Below, piece after piece: positions 17,685 through 26,574 of a stretch of 64,000 nt of DNA (positions are counted from its first letter, which is position 1; the number at the start of each line of letters is the position of its first letter). Source of the stretch: Paracoccus wurundjeri (GTDB lineage: Bacteria > Pseudomonadota > Alphaproteobacteria > Rhodobacterales > Rhodobacteraceae); contig NZ_JAUUTZ010000014.1 of assembly GCF_030678915.1 (NCBI RefSeq), positions 56,191-120,190 of the forward strand, given 5' to 3'. Under the pieces are notes generated by a model, which searched no databases, was not told where the DNA came from, and worked only from the letters and a program-made list of their open reading frames with translations. Both the position numbers and the translations under genes were made by a program.

Positions 17685-17826
17685 CGCATCGGAAGAACGC
17701 GAACTTGCGTTGGGGGACAATGATCGCGCAGATATTTCCGATATCTTACAGTTACTTGCATTACCGGACAATCTAAGGACGGAACCGCCAGCCCAGTACC
17801 GCGCCTTTATCGCCCTACAGCTGTGA
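17680..17826 (+). pseudogene. Possible C-terminal coding remnant
   Basis: A frame opens directly after a TAG at 17677 and runs to a TGA at 17824-17826 without an ATG start. Its translation (ASEERELALGDNDRADISD, then LQLLALPDNLRTEPPAQYRA and a hydrophobic end) has the composition of real protein rather than a shadow frame. It is too short to identify. It may be the 3' end of a gene whose 5' part was lost, with the inverted repeat at the break. Confidence 0.3.
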
Positions 17827-17858
17827 ACGTTGTTTGCCCTCCTCCCTTTTTACCAAAT

Positions 17859-18095
17859 TCAACTCTTGACCCGGAAATTCTGGATTCTTGCTGCGATCTC
17901 CATCAACTCGCCGATTTTCTTTGCGGGAACCCGCTTCGCGAGCGCAAAAGCGACGGCTTCGATCTGACGGCCCGCATCGCTCAGAACCCGCTGCTCGAGA
18001 TCCAAAGGCGCATATAGCACATAGGCTTTCTTTCCTGCCGAGGACTTGTTGTTGGGATTATCTCGCGCTCCTGCGCCGATCATCATACTCATCAT
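17859..18095 (-). CDS. Hypothetical protein, 78 aa
   Basis: The frame encodes a hydrophilic, helix-prone protein (KAYVLYAPLDLEQRVLSDAG ... KRVPAKKIGELMEIAARIQ) with no known domain. The protein-like pattern of charged and hydrophobic residues argues for coding. There is no good ribosome binding site ahead of the cluster of ATG codons at the start, and the surrounding DNA is AT-rich and gene-poor. It could be a small real gene or part of a decayed one. Confidence 0.35.
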   Translation of the reverse strand: MMSMMIGAGARDNPNNKSSAGKKAYVLYAPLDLEQRVLSDAGRQIEAVAFALAKRVPAKKIGELMEIAARIQNFRVKS

Positions 18096-18371
18096 TCACC
18101 ATATAATTGCGGTTGTCATGCTGCAGCCAATATTAGGTCAGCATTCCTGTCCATACCGCCAATTAGTCGTTATTTCCCGGATTTCACTGCGACATTCTGT
18201 CCATGCAGTGGCGCGATCCGGCTTGTCATGACACTAAATTAACCAAGATTCATCAATCTGAACAGATTCTCATTTGTTACTGTCCGATACAGTTCCGTTG
18301 GCAGGACAGGCCCATAACCCGGGGGGCGACGAACAAGCCATTGTTCAGGAAGATCGTTTTTCCGTTCAGAT

Positions 18372-19283
18372 TTACGTGCCATGCATTTTCGCATGCCATG
18401 GCGGCGTCCCGGCGAATGCATTGACCAGATGATCGACGAATAGTCTGACCTTGCGCGGCATCGGCCTGATTGGCGGCCAGACCGCCGATACGGGCAAAGG
18501 CTCAAGCGGCAGGTCCGGCAGAACGCGCCCAAGCCGCCCTTCACGGATCGCGTCATGAACGATGAACAGCGGCAACAGCGCAAGGCCCAGCCCACCGATC
18601 GCCAGATCACGCATGGCGTCGCCGTTATTTGCCATGACCCTCCCGGGGCGGGGTCGGGGAAAATCGGCATTCAAAGGCCACAACTCGCCCAGCCGGACAT
18701 TCAGATAGCCGATGATCTCGTGCCGCGGCAGATCAGAGATACCGGTCAAGGGGCCGTGCATGGCCAGATAATCAGGGCTGGCCACCAATACCCGCGGGTC
18801 CTCACACAACCGGCGCGACATCAGCGTGCTGTCCTTCAGATGACCGATCCGCAGCCCCACATCGAAGCCCGACCGGCCCATATCGGTGATCTGGTCGTCG
18901 TAATCCAGCACGATCTCCAGTTCCGGATGGGCACGGGCGAAACCTGCGATCACCGGGCCAAGATGACGGATCCCGAAGCTCATCGGCGCGGAAATCGCCA
19001 GACGTCCCCGAAGTTCTGCCTCGGAACCGGTCACGCTCTCGGTGGCGGCGATCAGTTCCGCCAATGCCGGGCGCAGCCGCTCGGACAGGGCCAATGCGTT
19101 ATCGGTCGGGGCGATCCGCCCGGCATGGCGCGTAAACAGGGGCACGCCCAAAGCCTTTTCGAAATCGGTGATCCGCTTGCTGACAACCGATTTCGACAGA
19201 TCGGCGCGCGCCGCCGCGCCCGAAATGCTTCCCGCATCCAGTACCGCCAAAAATGTCTCGATATCGATGATGGACCAGTTCAT
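18372..19283 (-). CDS. LysR-family transcriptional regulator
   Basis: 303 aa from the ATG at 19283. The N-terminal winged HTH reads IDIETFLAVLDAGSISGAAARADLSKSVVSKRITDFEKALGVPLF in spaced segments typical of LysR, followed by a periplasmic-binding-like effector domain. The extension to 19361 in the same frame lies in the divergent promoter and is not needed. It is transcribed away from a VOC dioxygenase / FMN reductase / VOC operon, the usual LysR arrangement in which the regulator controls its divergent neighbour. The inducer is unknown. Confidence 0.92.
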   Translation of the reverse strand: MNWSIIDIETFLAVLDAGSISGAAARADLSKSVVSKRITDFEKALGVPLFTRHAGRIAPTDNALALSERLRPALAELIAATESVTGSEAELRGRLAISAPMSFGIRHLGPVIAGFARAHPELEIVLDYDDQITDMGRSGFDVGLRIGHLKDSTLMSRRLCEDPRVLVASPDYLAMHGPLTGISDLPRHEIIGYLNVRLGELWPLNADFPRPRPGRVMANNGDAMRDLAIGGLGLALLPLFIVHDAIREGRLGRVLPDLPLEPLPVSAVWPPIRPMPRKVRLFVDHLVNAFAGTPPWHAKMHGT

Positions 19284-19310
19284 GATGGGAACAATAGCGC
19301 AGCCGCAGCC

Positions 19311-19327
19311 GTTCGCAATATCCGAAC
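19311..19327. promoter_or_regulatory. Candidate LysR-binding site (T-N11-A)
   Basis: In the 124-base divergent gap, GTTCG (19311-19315) and CGAAC (19323-19327) form a perfect inverted repeat around CAATATC. It contains the T-N11-A pattern expected of LysR-type operators. A partly related ATATTGCGG follows near 19375. Position supports shared control of both directions. Confidence 0.45.
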
Positions 19328-19407
19328 GCGGCGTTGCCCGGCGGACGGGTGCCACGAACAAACCCGCTGCGCCATATTGCGGTCAGACAAGGGAAAGGAG
19401 CCGCATC

Positions 19408-20349
19408 ATGCAGCTTACAGGAATCCACCATCTGACCGCGATCACCGCCGACGCGGCCGGCAACAACCGCTTCTATACCGGCACGCTTGGCCTGCGCCGG
19501 GTGAAAAAGACAGTCAATCAGGACGATACGTCAGCTTATCACCTGTTCTTCGCCGACGGCGCGGGCAGCCCCGGCACCGATATCACCTTTTTCGACTGGC
19601 CCGTGGCCCGCGAATATCGCGGTACGCATTCGATCAGCCGCACCGGGTTGCGGGTGGCCGAGAACAGCCTTGATTACTGGGCCGGGCGTCTGCGCGATGC
19701 CGGAGTCGGCACCGGCCGGATCGTCACGCTTGACGGTCGCGCCAGCCTTGACGCCGAGGATCCCGAGGGCCAGCGCCTGCGGCTTGTGGCGGCACCCGAA
19801 GGGAATTCTGTCGCATGGGAGAAAAGCCCGGTTCCCGCCGAACATCAACTTCGCGGACTGGGTCCGATCACCATTTCGGTTCCCGAACTCGGGCCGACCG
19901 AAGCACTGTTGACCCATGTGATGAACATGCGGCAGGTCCGCGATTATCCCAGCCCGGACGGCGAAGGTCAGGTCCATGTCTTCCAGATGGGCGAAGGCGG
20001 CGCGGCGGCCGAATTGCATGTCGCCGTGCAGCCCGGTCTTCCGGTCGCGCGTCAGGGCGCGGGCGCGGTGCATCACGTCGCCTTCCGCGTGCCCGACAAA
20101 CCCGCACTGACCGAATGGGCCAACCGGGTTGCGGATTTCCGCGTTCCGAATTCGGGCGAGGTCGAGCGATATTACTTCAGGTCGCTTTACTTCCGCGAAC
20201 CCGGTGGCAATCTGTTCGAGATCGCCACGGACGAACCGGGATTCGATGTGGACGAGCCGCGCGAAACCATGGGCGAGGGGCTGTCGCTGCCGCCCTTCCT
20301 CGAACCGAAGCGCGCCCAGATCGAGGCGGGGTTGAAACCGCTCGACTAA
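19408..20349 (+). CDS. Ring-cleaving dioxygenase, VOC superfamily (MhqO/LinE type)
   Basis: 313 aa. Two VOC modules are present. Module 1 begins LTGIHHLTAITADAAGNN with the metal His in IHHLT, and TLGLRRVKKTVNQDD follows. Module 2 has GAVHHVAFRVPDK and FREPGGNLFEIATD, giving the second His and Glu ligands. This matches the glyoxalase-fold dioxygenases that open hydroquinone-type rings. An AAGGAG ribosome binding site lies 8 bases before the ATG. The longer frame to 19042 runs antisense through the LysR gene and is spurious. Confidence 0.9.
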   Translation: MQLTGIHHLTAITADAAGNNRFYTGTLGLRRVKKTVNQDDTSAYHLFFADGAGSPGTDITFFDWPVAREYRGTHSISRTGLRVAENSLDYWAGRLRDAGVGTGRIVTLDGRASLDAEDPEGQRLRLVAAPEGNSVAWEKSPVPAEHQLRGLGPITISVPELGPTEALLTHVMNMRQVRDYPSPDGEGQVHVFQMGEGGAAAELHVAVQPGLPVARQGAGAVHHVAFRVPDKPALTEWANRVADFRVPNSGEVERYYFRSLYFREPGGNLFEIATDEPGFDVDEPRETMGEGLSLPPFLEPKRAQIEAGLKPLD

Positions 20350-20401
20350 CCGAACCGCCCGGGGCCACGCGCCCCCGGCACGATGAAAGGAAGAACACCA
20401 C

Positions 20402-20941
20402 ATGACCACCATCCTCGGCCTCAGCGGCAGCCTGCGCCGCGCTTCGTTCAACGCGGGCCTGCTGCGCGCCGCGCAGGAGCTTGCCCCCGAAGGCGTCAGC
20501 ATCACTATTGGCTCGATTGCGGATGTGCCGCTTTACGACGGCGATGCGGAAGCGGCGGATGGCACGCCCCCCGCGGTGGCCGAACTGAACCGGCAACTGG
20601 CCGGGGCCGATGGTCTGTTGCTGGTCTCGCCCGAATATAACAACGGCATTCCCGGCGTGTTCAAGAATGCCATCGACTGGATGTCCCGCGGCGAAGGCGG
20701 CAAGAATTTCCGCGGCAAGCCCGTCGCCGTCACCGGCGCCTCGCCCGGCAATTTCGGGACCGCCCATGCGCAGAGCCACTGGCTGCCGGTGCTGCGCACG
20801 CTTGGCGCGAAGCAATGGCACGAGGGGCGGCTACTGGTGTCCCGCGCGGGCGATATGTGCGATGCCGAGGGTAACCTGACCGACGACAAGACCCGGCAAA
20901 GGCTGGCCGATTTCATCGCCGGCTTCGCCGCCAGCCTGTGA
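20402..20941 (+). CDS. NADPH-dependent FMN reductase (quinone/chromate reductase family)
   Basis: 179 aa flavodoxin-like protein. TTILGLSGSLRRASFNAGLL is the phosphate-binding start of the family, and LVSPEYNNGIPGVFKNAIDW is the NAD(P)H:FMN reductase signature. GRPV-like KPVAVTGASPGNFGTA follows. The family reduces quinones, azo dyes or chromate by two electrons. It lies 52 bases after the ring-cleaving dioxygenase and 28 before a second VOC gene, consistent with a quinone-handling operon. Confidence 0.92.
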   Translation: MTTILGLSGSLRRASFNAGLLRAAQELAPEGVSITIGSIADVPLYDGDAEAADGTPPAVAELNRQLAGADGLLLVSPEYNNGIPGVFKNAIDWMSRGEGGKNFRGKPVAVTGASPGNFGTAHAQSHWLPVLRTLGAKQWHEGRLLVSRAGDMCDAEGNLTDDKTRQRLADFIAGFAASL

Positions 20942-20969
20942 CGGATCGCAATTGACCGGGAAAGATGCC

Positions 20970-21734
20970 ATGAGCACGAAAACCATCGACCATATCGCCC
21001 TGACGGTACGTGATCATGCCCGCATGGCGGATTTTTACCGCACCGCGCTGGGCCTTGAGCCACTGGGCGAAGAAAACGGAATAACCCGGCTGGGTGCCGG
21101 ATCGCGTGTTCTTCTGGAACTGCGCCATGATCCCGCCGCGACACCACGCGATCCTCATCAGGCGGGGCTGTTCCATACCGCTTTCCTGTTACCCTCGCGC
21201 TCCGATCTGGCCGACTGGATGCGCCACGCCGCAGAAAGCGGGCTTCGCCTGACCGGCGCGTCCGATCACGGCGTCAGCGAAGCGATCTATCTTGACGATC
21301 CCGAGGGCAACGGAATCGAGATCTATTTCGACCGCCCGGAATCAGAGTGGAACCGCGATGGCGACCGGGTCGAGATGTATACCCGGCGACTGGACTTGCA
21401 GGAACTGTTGGCGAATGCGACCGGCGCGAACTGGAAAACCGCGCCTGAAGGCACGGTGATCGGCCATGTCCATCTGCAGGTCGGCGAACTCGATACTGCC
21501 GATGATTTCTTTCGCGGCGAACTGGGCCTGACCCGCAGCTTCGACGCGCCTGGTGGGGCATGGTACGGCTGGAACGGTTATCATCACCATCTGGCCGGGA
21601 ATATCTGGAACAGCCGGGGCGCGGGGCCGCGCGATCCGAATATGGCCGGATTGGCGGAAATCGTGGTGAACAGCCCGGATGCCTCCGGGCAGATCCTGCA
21701 GGACCCTTGGGGCACCCGCTTCCGCATGATTTAA
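20970..21734 (+). CDS. VOC family protein, catechol-2,3-dioxygenase-like (CatE type)
   Basis: 254 aa. The N-terminal half reads TIDHIALTVRDHARMADFYR with ligand His, then LFHTAFLLPSR and DPEGNGIEIYFDRP with the Glu ligand. The C-terminal half repeats the fold (VIGHVHLQVGELDTADDFF, YHHHLAGNIW). The arrangement matches CatE/YfiE-type extradiol dioxygenases of the VOC superfamily. The ATG at 20970 follows GGGAAAG; a TTG at 20952 in frame is less likely. It ends the LysR-linked operon. Confidence 0.88.
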   Translation: MSTKTIDHIALTVRDHARMADFYRTALGLEPLGEENGITRLGAGSRVLLELRHDPAATPRDPHQAGLFHTAFLLPSRSDLADWMRHAAESGLRLTGASDHGVSEAIYLDDPEGNGIEIYFDRPESEWNRDGDRVEMYTRRLDLQELLANATGANWKTAPEGTVIGHVHLQVGELDTADDFFRGELGLTRSFDAPGGAWYGWNGYHHHLAGNIWNSRGAGPRDPNMAGLAEIVVNSPDASGQILQDPWGTRFRMI

Positions 21735-21781
21735 GCGGAAGCGCCCCCCGGAAATTCTCGTTTCTCCGACTGTATCCGGTA

Positions 21782-21803
21782 TTTCTTCTTTGCCCAAATA
21801 CCT
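21782..21803 (+). repeat. Interspersed repeat core, copy A
   Basis: TTCTTCTTTGCCCAAATACC matches the core of a repeat found six times in this window. This copy keeps only the core; the GC-rich hairpin part is absent or degraded. It lies between the VOC gene and pheT. Confidence 0.6.
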
Positions 21804-21920
21804 GAAAAATCCGGCCGTATCGCGACAGGACCGGCCTCTCTTCCGGCGATATCAGCCTGCCCCCTACCAATCCCCGCAACCTTGCGCTAGGAGACCAGGG
21901 CAAAACATGACGGTTGCGAT

Positions 21921-24308
21921 ATGAAATTCACGCTTTCCTGGCTCAAAGAACATCTCGACACCACGGCGACGCTGGATGAGGTCACCGAAGCACTAACCGA
22001 TCTCGGTCTTGAGGTTGAAGAGGTCTCGGATCCCGCCTCGAAACTGGCGGCGTTTACGCTGGCCCGCGTCACCCATGCGGAACAGCATCCCGATGCCGAC
22101 CGGCTGCGGGTTTGCCGCGTGCTGACGGATGAGGGTGAAAAGCAGATCGTCTGCGGTGCGCCTAACGCACGCGAGGGAATCACCGTCGTGCTGGCCAAGC
22201 CCGGCGATTACGTGCCCGGCATCGACGTGACGCTTGGCGTCGGCAAGATCCGGGGCGTCGAAAGCCACGGCATGATGGCCTCGGAACGCGAGCTGGAACT
22301 GTCGGACGAGCATGACGGCATCATCGAGCTGCCCTCGGGCGAGGTCGGGCAGAAATTCGTCGACTGGCTGGCTGCCAATGCGCCGGAAAAGATCGACCCG
22401 ATGATCTATATCAAGATCACGCCGAACCGCCCCGACGCGCTTGGCGTGCGCGGGATCGCCCGCGATCTGGCGGCGCGTGGTCTGGGCCGGATGAAACCGC
22501 TGCGCGAAGCGAAGATCGAACCGGCCTTCCCCTGCCCCATCAATGTGACGATCCAGCCCGAAGTGGCGGACAAGGCGCCGTTCTTCGCCGGCCGTGTCCT
22601 GCGCGGGGTCAAGAACGGTCCCAGCCCGGAATGGCTGCAAAAGCGCCTGACCGCGATCGGGCTCAGGCCGATCAACATGCTGGTCGATATTACCAATTTC
22701 TTCACCTATGACCTGAACCGCCCCCTGCATGTCTTCGACGCCGCCAAGGTGAAAGGCGATCTGACCCTGCGTGCCGCGCAAGAGGGCGAAGAGATCCTTG
22801 CGCTTGACGACAAGACCTATCGCCTGCCTGCGGGCGCGGTGGTCATCTGTGACGAGAATGGCCCCGAAAGCATCGCGGGCGTGATGGGCGGCGCGGCATC
22901 CGGTTCGGATAGCGACACCACCGAAGTCTTTATCGAAGCGGCCTGGTTCGACCCGATCAGCACCGCCGCGACCGGGCGGGCCCTGAAGATCAATTCCGAT
23001 GCCCGCTACCGTTTCGAACGCGGCATCGATCCGGAATTCACCTTGCAGGGGCTGGACCTTGCCACGCAGATGGTGATCGAGCTTGGCGGCGGCGAACCCT
23101 CCGCGGTGGTAACGGCGGGCGCGGTGCCCGATACGTCCCGCGCCTATCGCCTCGATCCTTCCCGGACATCCAGCCTTGTCGGGTTGGAAATCCCCGAAAC
23201 GACGCAGCGCGCAACATTGGAAGCCCTTGGCTTCCGGCTGGAAGGCGAGATGGCACATGTGCCTCCCTGGCGGCCCGATGTTCTCGGCGAAGCCGATCTG
23301 GTCGAGGAAATCGCCCGTATCGCCAGCCTTTCCGGTTTGGAAAACAAGCCCTTGCCGCGTATCGATGCCGGGGTACCGAAACCGATTCTGACGCCATTGC
23401 AGATCCGCGAGAATGCCGCGCGGCGTCAGGCGGCGGCGCTTGGCTATAACGAATGCGTCACCTACAGCTTCATCGATCAGGCATCGGCGGCCTTGTTCGG
23501 TGGTGGACAGGATGCGGTCCGGGTCGAGAATCCGATCAGCAGCGAGATGACCCATCTGCGCCCCGATCTGCTGCCCGGCCTTCTTGCCGCCGCCGCCCGC
23601 AATCAGGCGCGCGGCTTCGCCGATCTGGCCCTGTTCGAGATGGGGCCGGTCTTCTTCGGCGGCGAGCCGGGCGAACAGGCGATCCAGCTTTCCGGGCTTC
23701 TGGTCGGCGCGAATGCCCCGCGCGATCCGTTCGGCAGCCGCCGCAAGGTCGATCTTTACGACGCCAAGGCCGATGCCGAAGCGGTTCTGGCCGCCATCGG
23801 CGCCCCCGCAAAGGCTCAGATCAACCGCAAACTGGATGGCTGGTGGCATCCGGGCCGGGCAGGCAATATCGCGCTTGGCCCCAAGGTTCTGGCGACATTC
23901 GGCGAAATCCATCCCCGCATCCTGCGTGACATGGATGTCAAAGGCCCCGCGGTCGGTTTCACCATCCGCATCGCCGAAATTCCCTTCCCCAAGACGAAAA
24001 CCGCAACCCGGTCCGCGCTGGAGAACTCGGAACTGCAAGCGGTCGAACGCGACTTTGCCTTTGTGGTCGATCCACAGGTCGAGGCCCTGACCCTGGTGAA
24101 CGCCGCGCAGGGCGCAGACAAGGCCCTGATCGAACAGGTGACGGTCTTCGATCAGTTCACCGGTCTGGATGACGGCCGCAAATCCATCGCCATCACCGCC
24201 CGCCTTCAACCGCGCGACAAGACCCTGACCGACGCCGAGATCGAGACTGTCAGCCAGAAGATCATCGAAAAGGTCCAGAGGGCGACCGGCGGCGTGCTGC
24301 GAAGCTGA
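21921..24308 (+). CDS. pheT: Phenylalanyl-tRNA synthetase beta subunit
   Basis: 795 aa, normal for PheT. An N-terminal tRNA-binding (EMAP/OB) domain (residues ~40-150, with HPDADRLRVCRV) is followed by B3/B4 (editing), B5 DNA-binding-like, the catalytic-like core and the C-terminal ferredoxin-fold anticodon-binding domain (FPKTKTATRSAL region onward to the end). It forms an alpha2-beta2 enzyme with PheS and edits mischarged Tyr. pheS is not adjacent; the upstream neighbour is a VOC gene. Confidence 0.97.
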   Translation: MKFTLSWLKEHLDTTATLDEVTEALTDLGLEVEEVSDPASKLAAFTLARVTHAEQHPDADRLRVCRVLTDEGEKQIVCGAPNAREGITVVLAKPGDYVPGIDVTLGVGKIRGVESHGMMASERELELSDEHDGIIELPSGEVGQKFVDWLAANAPEKIDPMIYIKITPNRPDALGVRGIARDLAARGLGRMKPLREAKIEPAFPCPINVTIQPEVADKAPFFAGRVLRGVKNGPSPEWLQKRLTAIGLRPINMLVDITNFFTYDLNRPLHVFDAAKVKGDLTLRAAQEGEEILALDDKTYRLPAGAVVICDENGPESIAGVMGGAASGSDSDTTEVFIEAAWFDPISTAATGRALKINSDARYRFERGIDPEFTLQGLDLATQMVIELGGGEPSAVVTAGAVPDTSRAYRLDPSRTSSLVGLEIPETTQRATLEALGFRLEGEMAHVPPWRPDVLGEADLVEEIARIASLSGLENKPLPRIDAGVPKPILTPLQIRENAARRQAAALGYNECVTYSFIDQASAALFGGGQDAVRVENPISSEMTHLRPDLLPGLLAAAARNQARGFADLALFEMGPVFFGGEPGEQAIQLSGLLVGANAPRDPFGSRRKVDLYDAKADAEAVLAAIGAPAKAQINRKLDGWWHPGRAGNIALGPKVLATFGEIHPRILRDMDVKGPAVGFTIRIAEIPFPKTKTATRSALENSELQAVERDFAFVVDPQVEALTLVNAAQGADKALIEQVTVFDQFTGLDDGRKSIAITARLQPRDKTLTDAEIETVSQKIIEKVQRATGGVLRS

Positions 24309-24364
24309 CGGCGCCAACGCCTCCTTTCGGCGTGGCACTTCCAATCAAAATGCCCGCCCCCTCC

Positions 24365-24410
24365 CTTCTTCTTTGTCCAAATACCTAGGGGTTTGGGGGC
24401 TGGCCCCCAA
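24365..24410 (+). repeat. Interspersed hairpin repeat, copy B
   Basis: Core CTTCTTTGTCCAAATACCT (about 24369-24387) is followed by a perfect hairpin TTGGGGG/CCCCCAA (24393-24410, 4-base loop). It sits between pheT and prfB, where it may end pheT transcription. Confidence 0.8.
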
Positions 24411-24496
24411 TTGCCACCGCCGGGGCTATCCCCTTGCCGTAAGCCTTGCCGCACGGTAACACCCTTGACCTGATCCTGATGAACTGGAGCCTGCCC

Positions 24497-25624
24497 ATGC
24501 GCGCCGAGACGCAGTCCACAATCGAAGCGATCCAACGCACCCTGACCCTTCTGGGGCAGCGGATGGACGTGGACACGGCCCCGCACCGCCTGGAAGAGAT
24601 GAACGCGATGATCGAGGCCGGCGATCTGTGGTCCGATCCCGCGCGCGCGCAAAAGCTGATGCGCGAAAGGCAGGCTCTGGTCGACGCCATCGAGACATTC
24701 AAGCGGATCGAAACCGATCTGGCCGCCAATGCCGAGATGGTCGAACTGGCCGAGGAAGAGGGCGACGAGGAACTGGTCTCCGAGGCGGAATCCAACCTGA
24801 AATCGCTGGCCGGACTGGCCGCGCAGAAGGAACTCGAAGCCCTGCTGAACGGCGAGGCCGACGCAAATGACACCTTCCTTGAAATCAATGCGGGCGCGGG
24901 TGGCACCGAAAGCTGCGACTGGGCGTCGATGCTGGCGCGGATGTATGTCCGATGGGCCGAGAAAAAGGGCTATGAGGTCGAACTGATGAGCGAAAGCCCC
25001 GGCGAAGAGGCCGGGATCCGCAGCGTCGCCTATAAGATTTCCGGGCATAACGCCTATGGTTGGCTGAAATCGGAAAGCGGCGTGCATCGGCTGGTGCGGA
25101 TCAGCCCCTTCGACAGTTCGGCCCGGCGGCATACCTCGTTCAGTTCCGTCTGGGTGTATCCGGTCGTCGATGAGAATATCGAGATCACGGTGCCCGATAA
25201 CGAGATCAGGATCGACACCTATCGGTCATCCGGCGCGGGCGGACAGCACGTCAACACGACCGATTCGGCGGTGCGGATCACCCATATTCCCAGCGGTATC
25301 GTCGTCACCAGCTCCGAGAAATCGCAGCACCAGAACCGCGCCAATGCCATGGCCGCACTGAAATCGCGCCTGTATGAAATCGAGCTGCGCAAGCGGACCG
25401 AAAGCATTCAGGCCCAGCATGACGCCAAGGGCGATGCGGGCTGGGGCAACCAGATCCGCTCCTATGTGCTGCACCCTTACCAGATGGTGAAGGATCTGCG
25501 CACCTCGCAGGAAACAAGCGATACGCAGGGTGTGCTTGACGGTGATCTGGACGCCTTCATGGCCGCGACCCTTGCGATGGATGTGGCGGGCAAAAGCCGG
25601 GCCGAGGCGCAGTCCGACGATTGA
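24497..25624 (+). CDS. prfB: Peptide chain release factor 2
   Basis: 375 aa. RF2 features are the SPF codon-recognition tripeptide (RISPFDSSARR), the universally conserved GGQ loop (SGAGGQHVNTTDSAVR), and the helical N-terminal domain. RF2 ends translation at UAA and UGA. The whole protein is one frame: I see no internal UGA near codon 25 and no CUUUGA slippery site, so the autoregulatory +1 frameshift known in E. coli is absent. GGAG stands 7 bases ahead of the ATG at 24497; ATG at 24479 is an alternative. Confidence 0.96.
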   Translation: MRAETQSTIEAIQRTLTLLGQRMDVDTAPHRLEEMNAMIEAGDLWSDPARAQKLMRERQALVDAIETFKRIETDLAANAEMVELAEEEGDEELVSEAESNLKSLAGLAAQKELEALLNGEADANDTFLEINAGAGGTESCDWASMLARMYVRWAEKKGYEVELMSESPGEEAGIRSVAYKISGHNAYGWLKSESGVHRLVRISPFDSSARRHTSFSSVWVYPVVDENIEITVPDNEIRIDTYRSSGAGGQHVNTTDSAVRITHIPSGIVVTSSEKSQHQNRANAMAALKSRLYEIELRKRTESIQAQHDAKGDAGWGNQIRSYVLHPYQMVKDLRTSQETSDTQGVLDGDLDAFMAATLAMDVAGKSRAEAQSDD

Positions 25625-25678
25625 TTGCTTTCAGAGGATTGCGGTTAACCGGTTTCAGGGGATCGCGTCCCGCGATGG

Positions 25679-25728
25679 CCGGGGGCTTTGCCCCCGGACC
25701 CCCAAAGGTATTTCTGCAAAGAAGAAAT
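25679..25728 (-). repeat. Interspersed hairpin repeat, copy C
   Basis: A perfect stem CCGGGGGC/GCCCCCGG with a TTT loop (25679-25697) is followed by the core GGTATTTCTGCAAAGAAGAA. It lies between the converging prfB and GNAT genes and is well placed as a two-way terminator. Confidence 0.85.
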
Positions 25729-25762
25729 GCGTTTATCCGAATCCGATACCCGGCGACGTGCT

Positions 25763-26374
25763 TTAGCCAGGCAGAACGGGCAGGCAGGGGATATGCGGCG
25801 CTGCGGTCTCCGGCAGCAGCCCACTGATGCGCGGATCCGGCATGATCTCGATCTGACAACGAAACGGCACGAAGCCCGAGCGGCGATAGAACCCAACCGC
25901 GCCGGGATGATCCATCGTACAGGTATGTACCCAAAGCCGGGACAATGGCCGCGACCACGCGATCTCCAACGCGCGGTTCATCATCCATCGCCCTGTTCCG
26001 CTGCCGACAAGCCCGGCGGACAGGCCGAAAAACGCCAGTTCGCATTCGCCATCCGTGCGGAAATCCAGCTCTAGCAGGCCACTGCCTTCGGGTGTGTCCA
26101 GCCTGCGAATCTCGACCCGGGAATCATGGATGATGGAGGTCAGCTTTTCGTCCGTCATCAGCAGCCGTGAACACCACAACCAGTCCTCGCCCACAAGGCG
26201 AAACAATGCGCGATAGGCCCCGGGATCGGGATCACGCCAAAGCGCGAGCCGCAGATCGGATGCAGGATATTCGGGCCGAGGCGCCGGCGCCGCGCGCATT
26301 TCAAGCGACGTCACAACCGTCGCGATATGATCGTTCGGGACATCGTGGAAACCCGGGCCGAGAATGGGTGGCAT
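25763..26374 (-). CDS. GNAT family N-acetyltransferase
   Basis: 203 aa. The C-terminal half carries the GNAT acetyl-CoA pattern: CELAFFGLSAGLVGSGTGRW (strand 4 and the GxGxG loop, here VGSGTG), then MNRALEIAW and HTCTMDHPGAVGFYRRSGF. The ~75 N-terminal residues are not part of the minimal fold. The acetylated substrate cannot be inferred. It converges on prfB and is divergent from hslV. Confidence 0.88.
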   Translation of the reverse strand: MPPILGPGFHDVPNDHIATVVTSLEMRAAPAPRPEYPASDLRLALWRDPDPGAYRALFRLVGEDWLWCSRLLMTDEKLTSIIHDSRVEIRRLDTPEGSGLLELDFRTDGECELAFFGLSAGLVGSGTGRWMMNRALEIAWSRPLSRLWVHTCTMDHPGAVGFYRRSGFVPFRCQIEIMPDPRISGLLPETAAPHIPCLPVLPG

Positions 26375-26574
26375 TGCTGTCTTTCCTTATGAATCGTATC
26401 GGCTGCATAGCACTGGCCAAAGCCGGCTTATCACAGATAATATAATGAAATTAAACTATTTTCATGGACCGCCATTTTCCCATCCCGGCAGGTTAATTCG
26501 CCCCCTCCCGGTTATCAACGGGTTGCAGAGCCGCTTTCTCCGCCATATCTGATCCCAAATGACGGAGGTCAGGA

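Larger units (their letters stand above)
17591..18371. other. Gene-poor, AT-richer intergenic stretch between XRE and LysR genes
   Basis: About 780 bases hold no convincing full gene and look clearly AT-richer than the flanks, especially 17740-18370. Inside I see a perfect inverted repeat (17650-17684), a possible C-terminal coding remnant (17680-17826), a weak 78-codon frame on the minus strand (17859-18095), and a 10-base palindrome TGTCATGACA (18224-18233). No transposase, integrase or tRNA-like fragment is recognisable. Confidence 0.6.

Noticed and set aside
17147..17776. Plus-strand open frame of 209 aa over the XRE gene and the gap
   Set aside because: The first part is antisense to the XRE coding region; the translation lacks protein-like pattern.
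15881..18371. tRNA-Leu as an attachment site for an integrative element
   Set aside because: No integrase and no duplicated tRNA 3' end were found; lipB, a core gene, follows directly.
21993..24344. Minus-strand open frame of 783 aa
   Set aside because: It is antisense to pheT and has no recognisable domain; high GC keeps stop codons rare.
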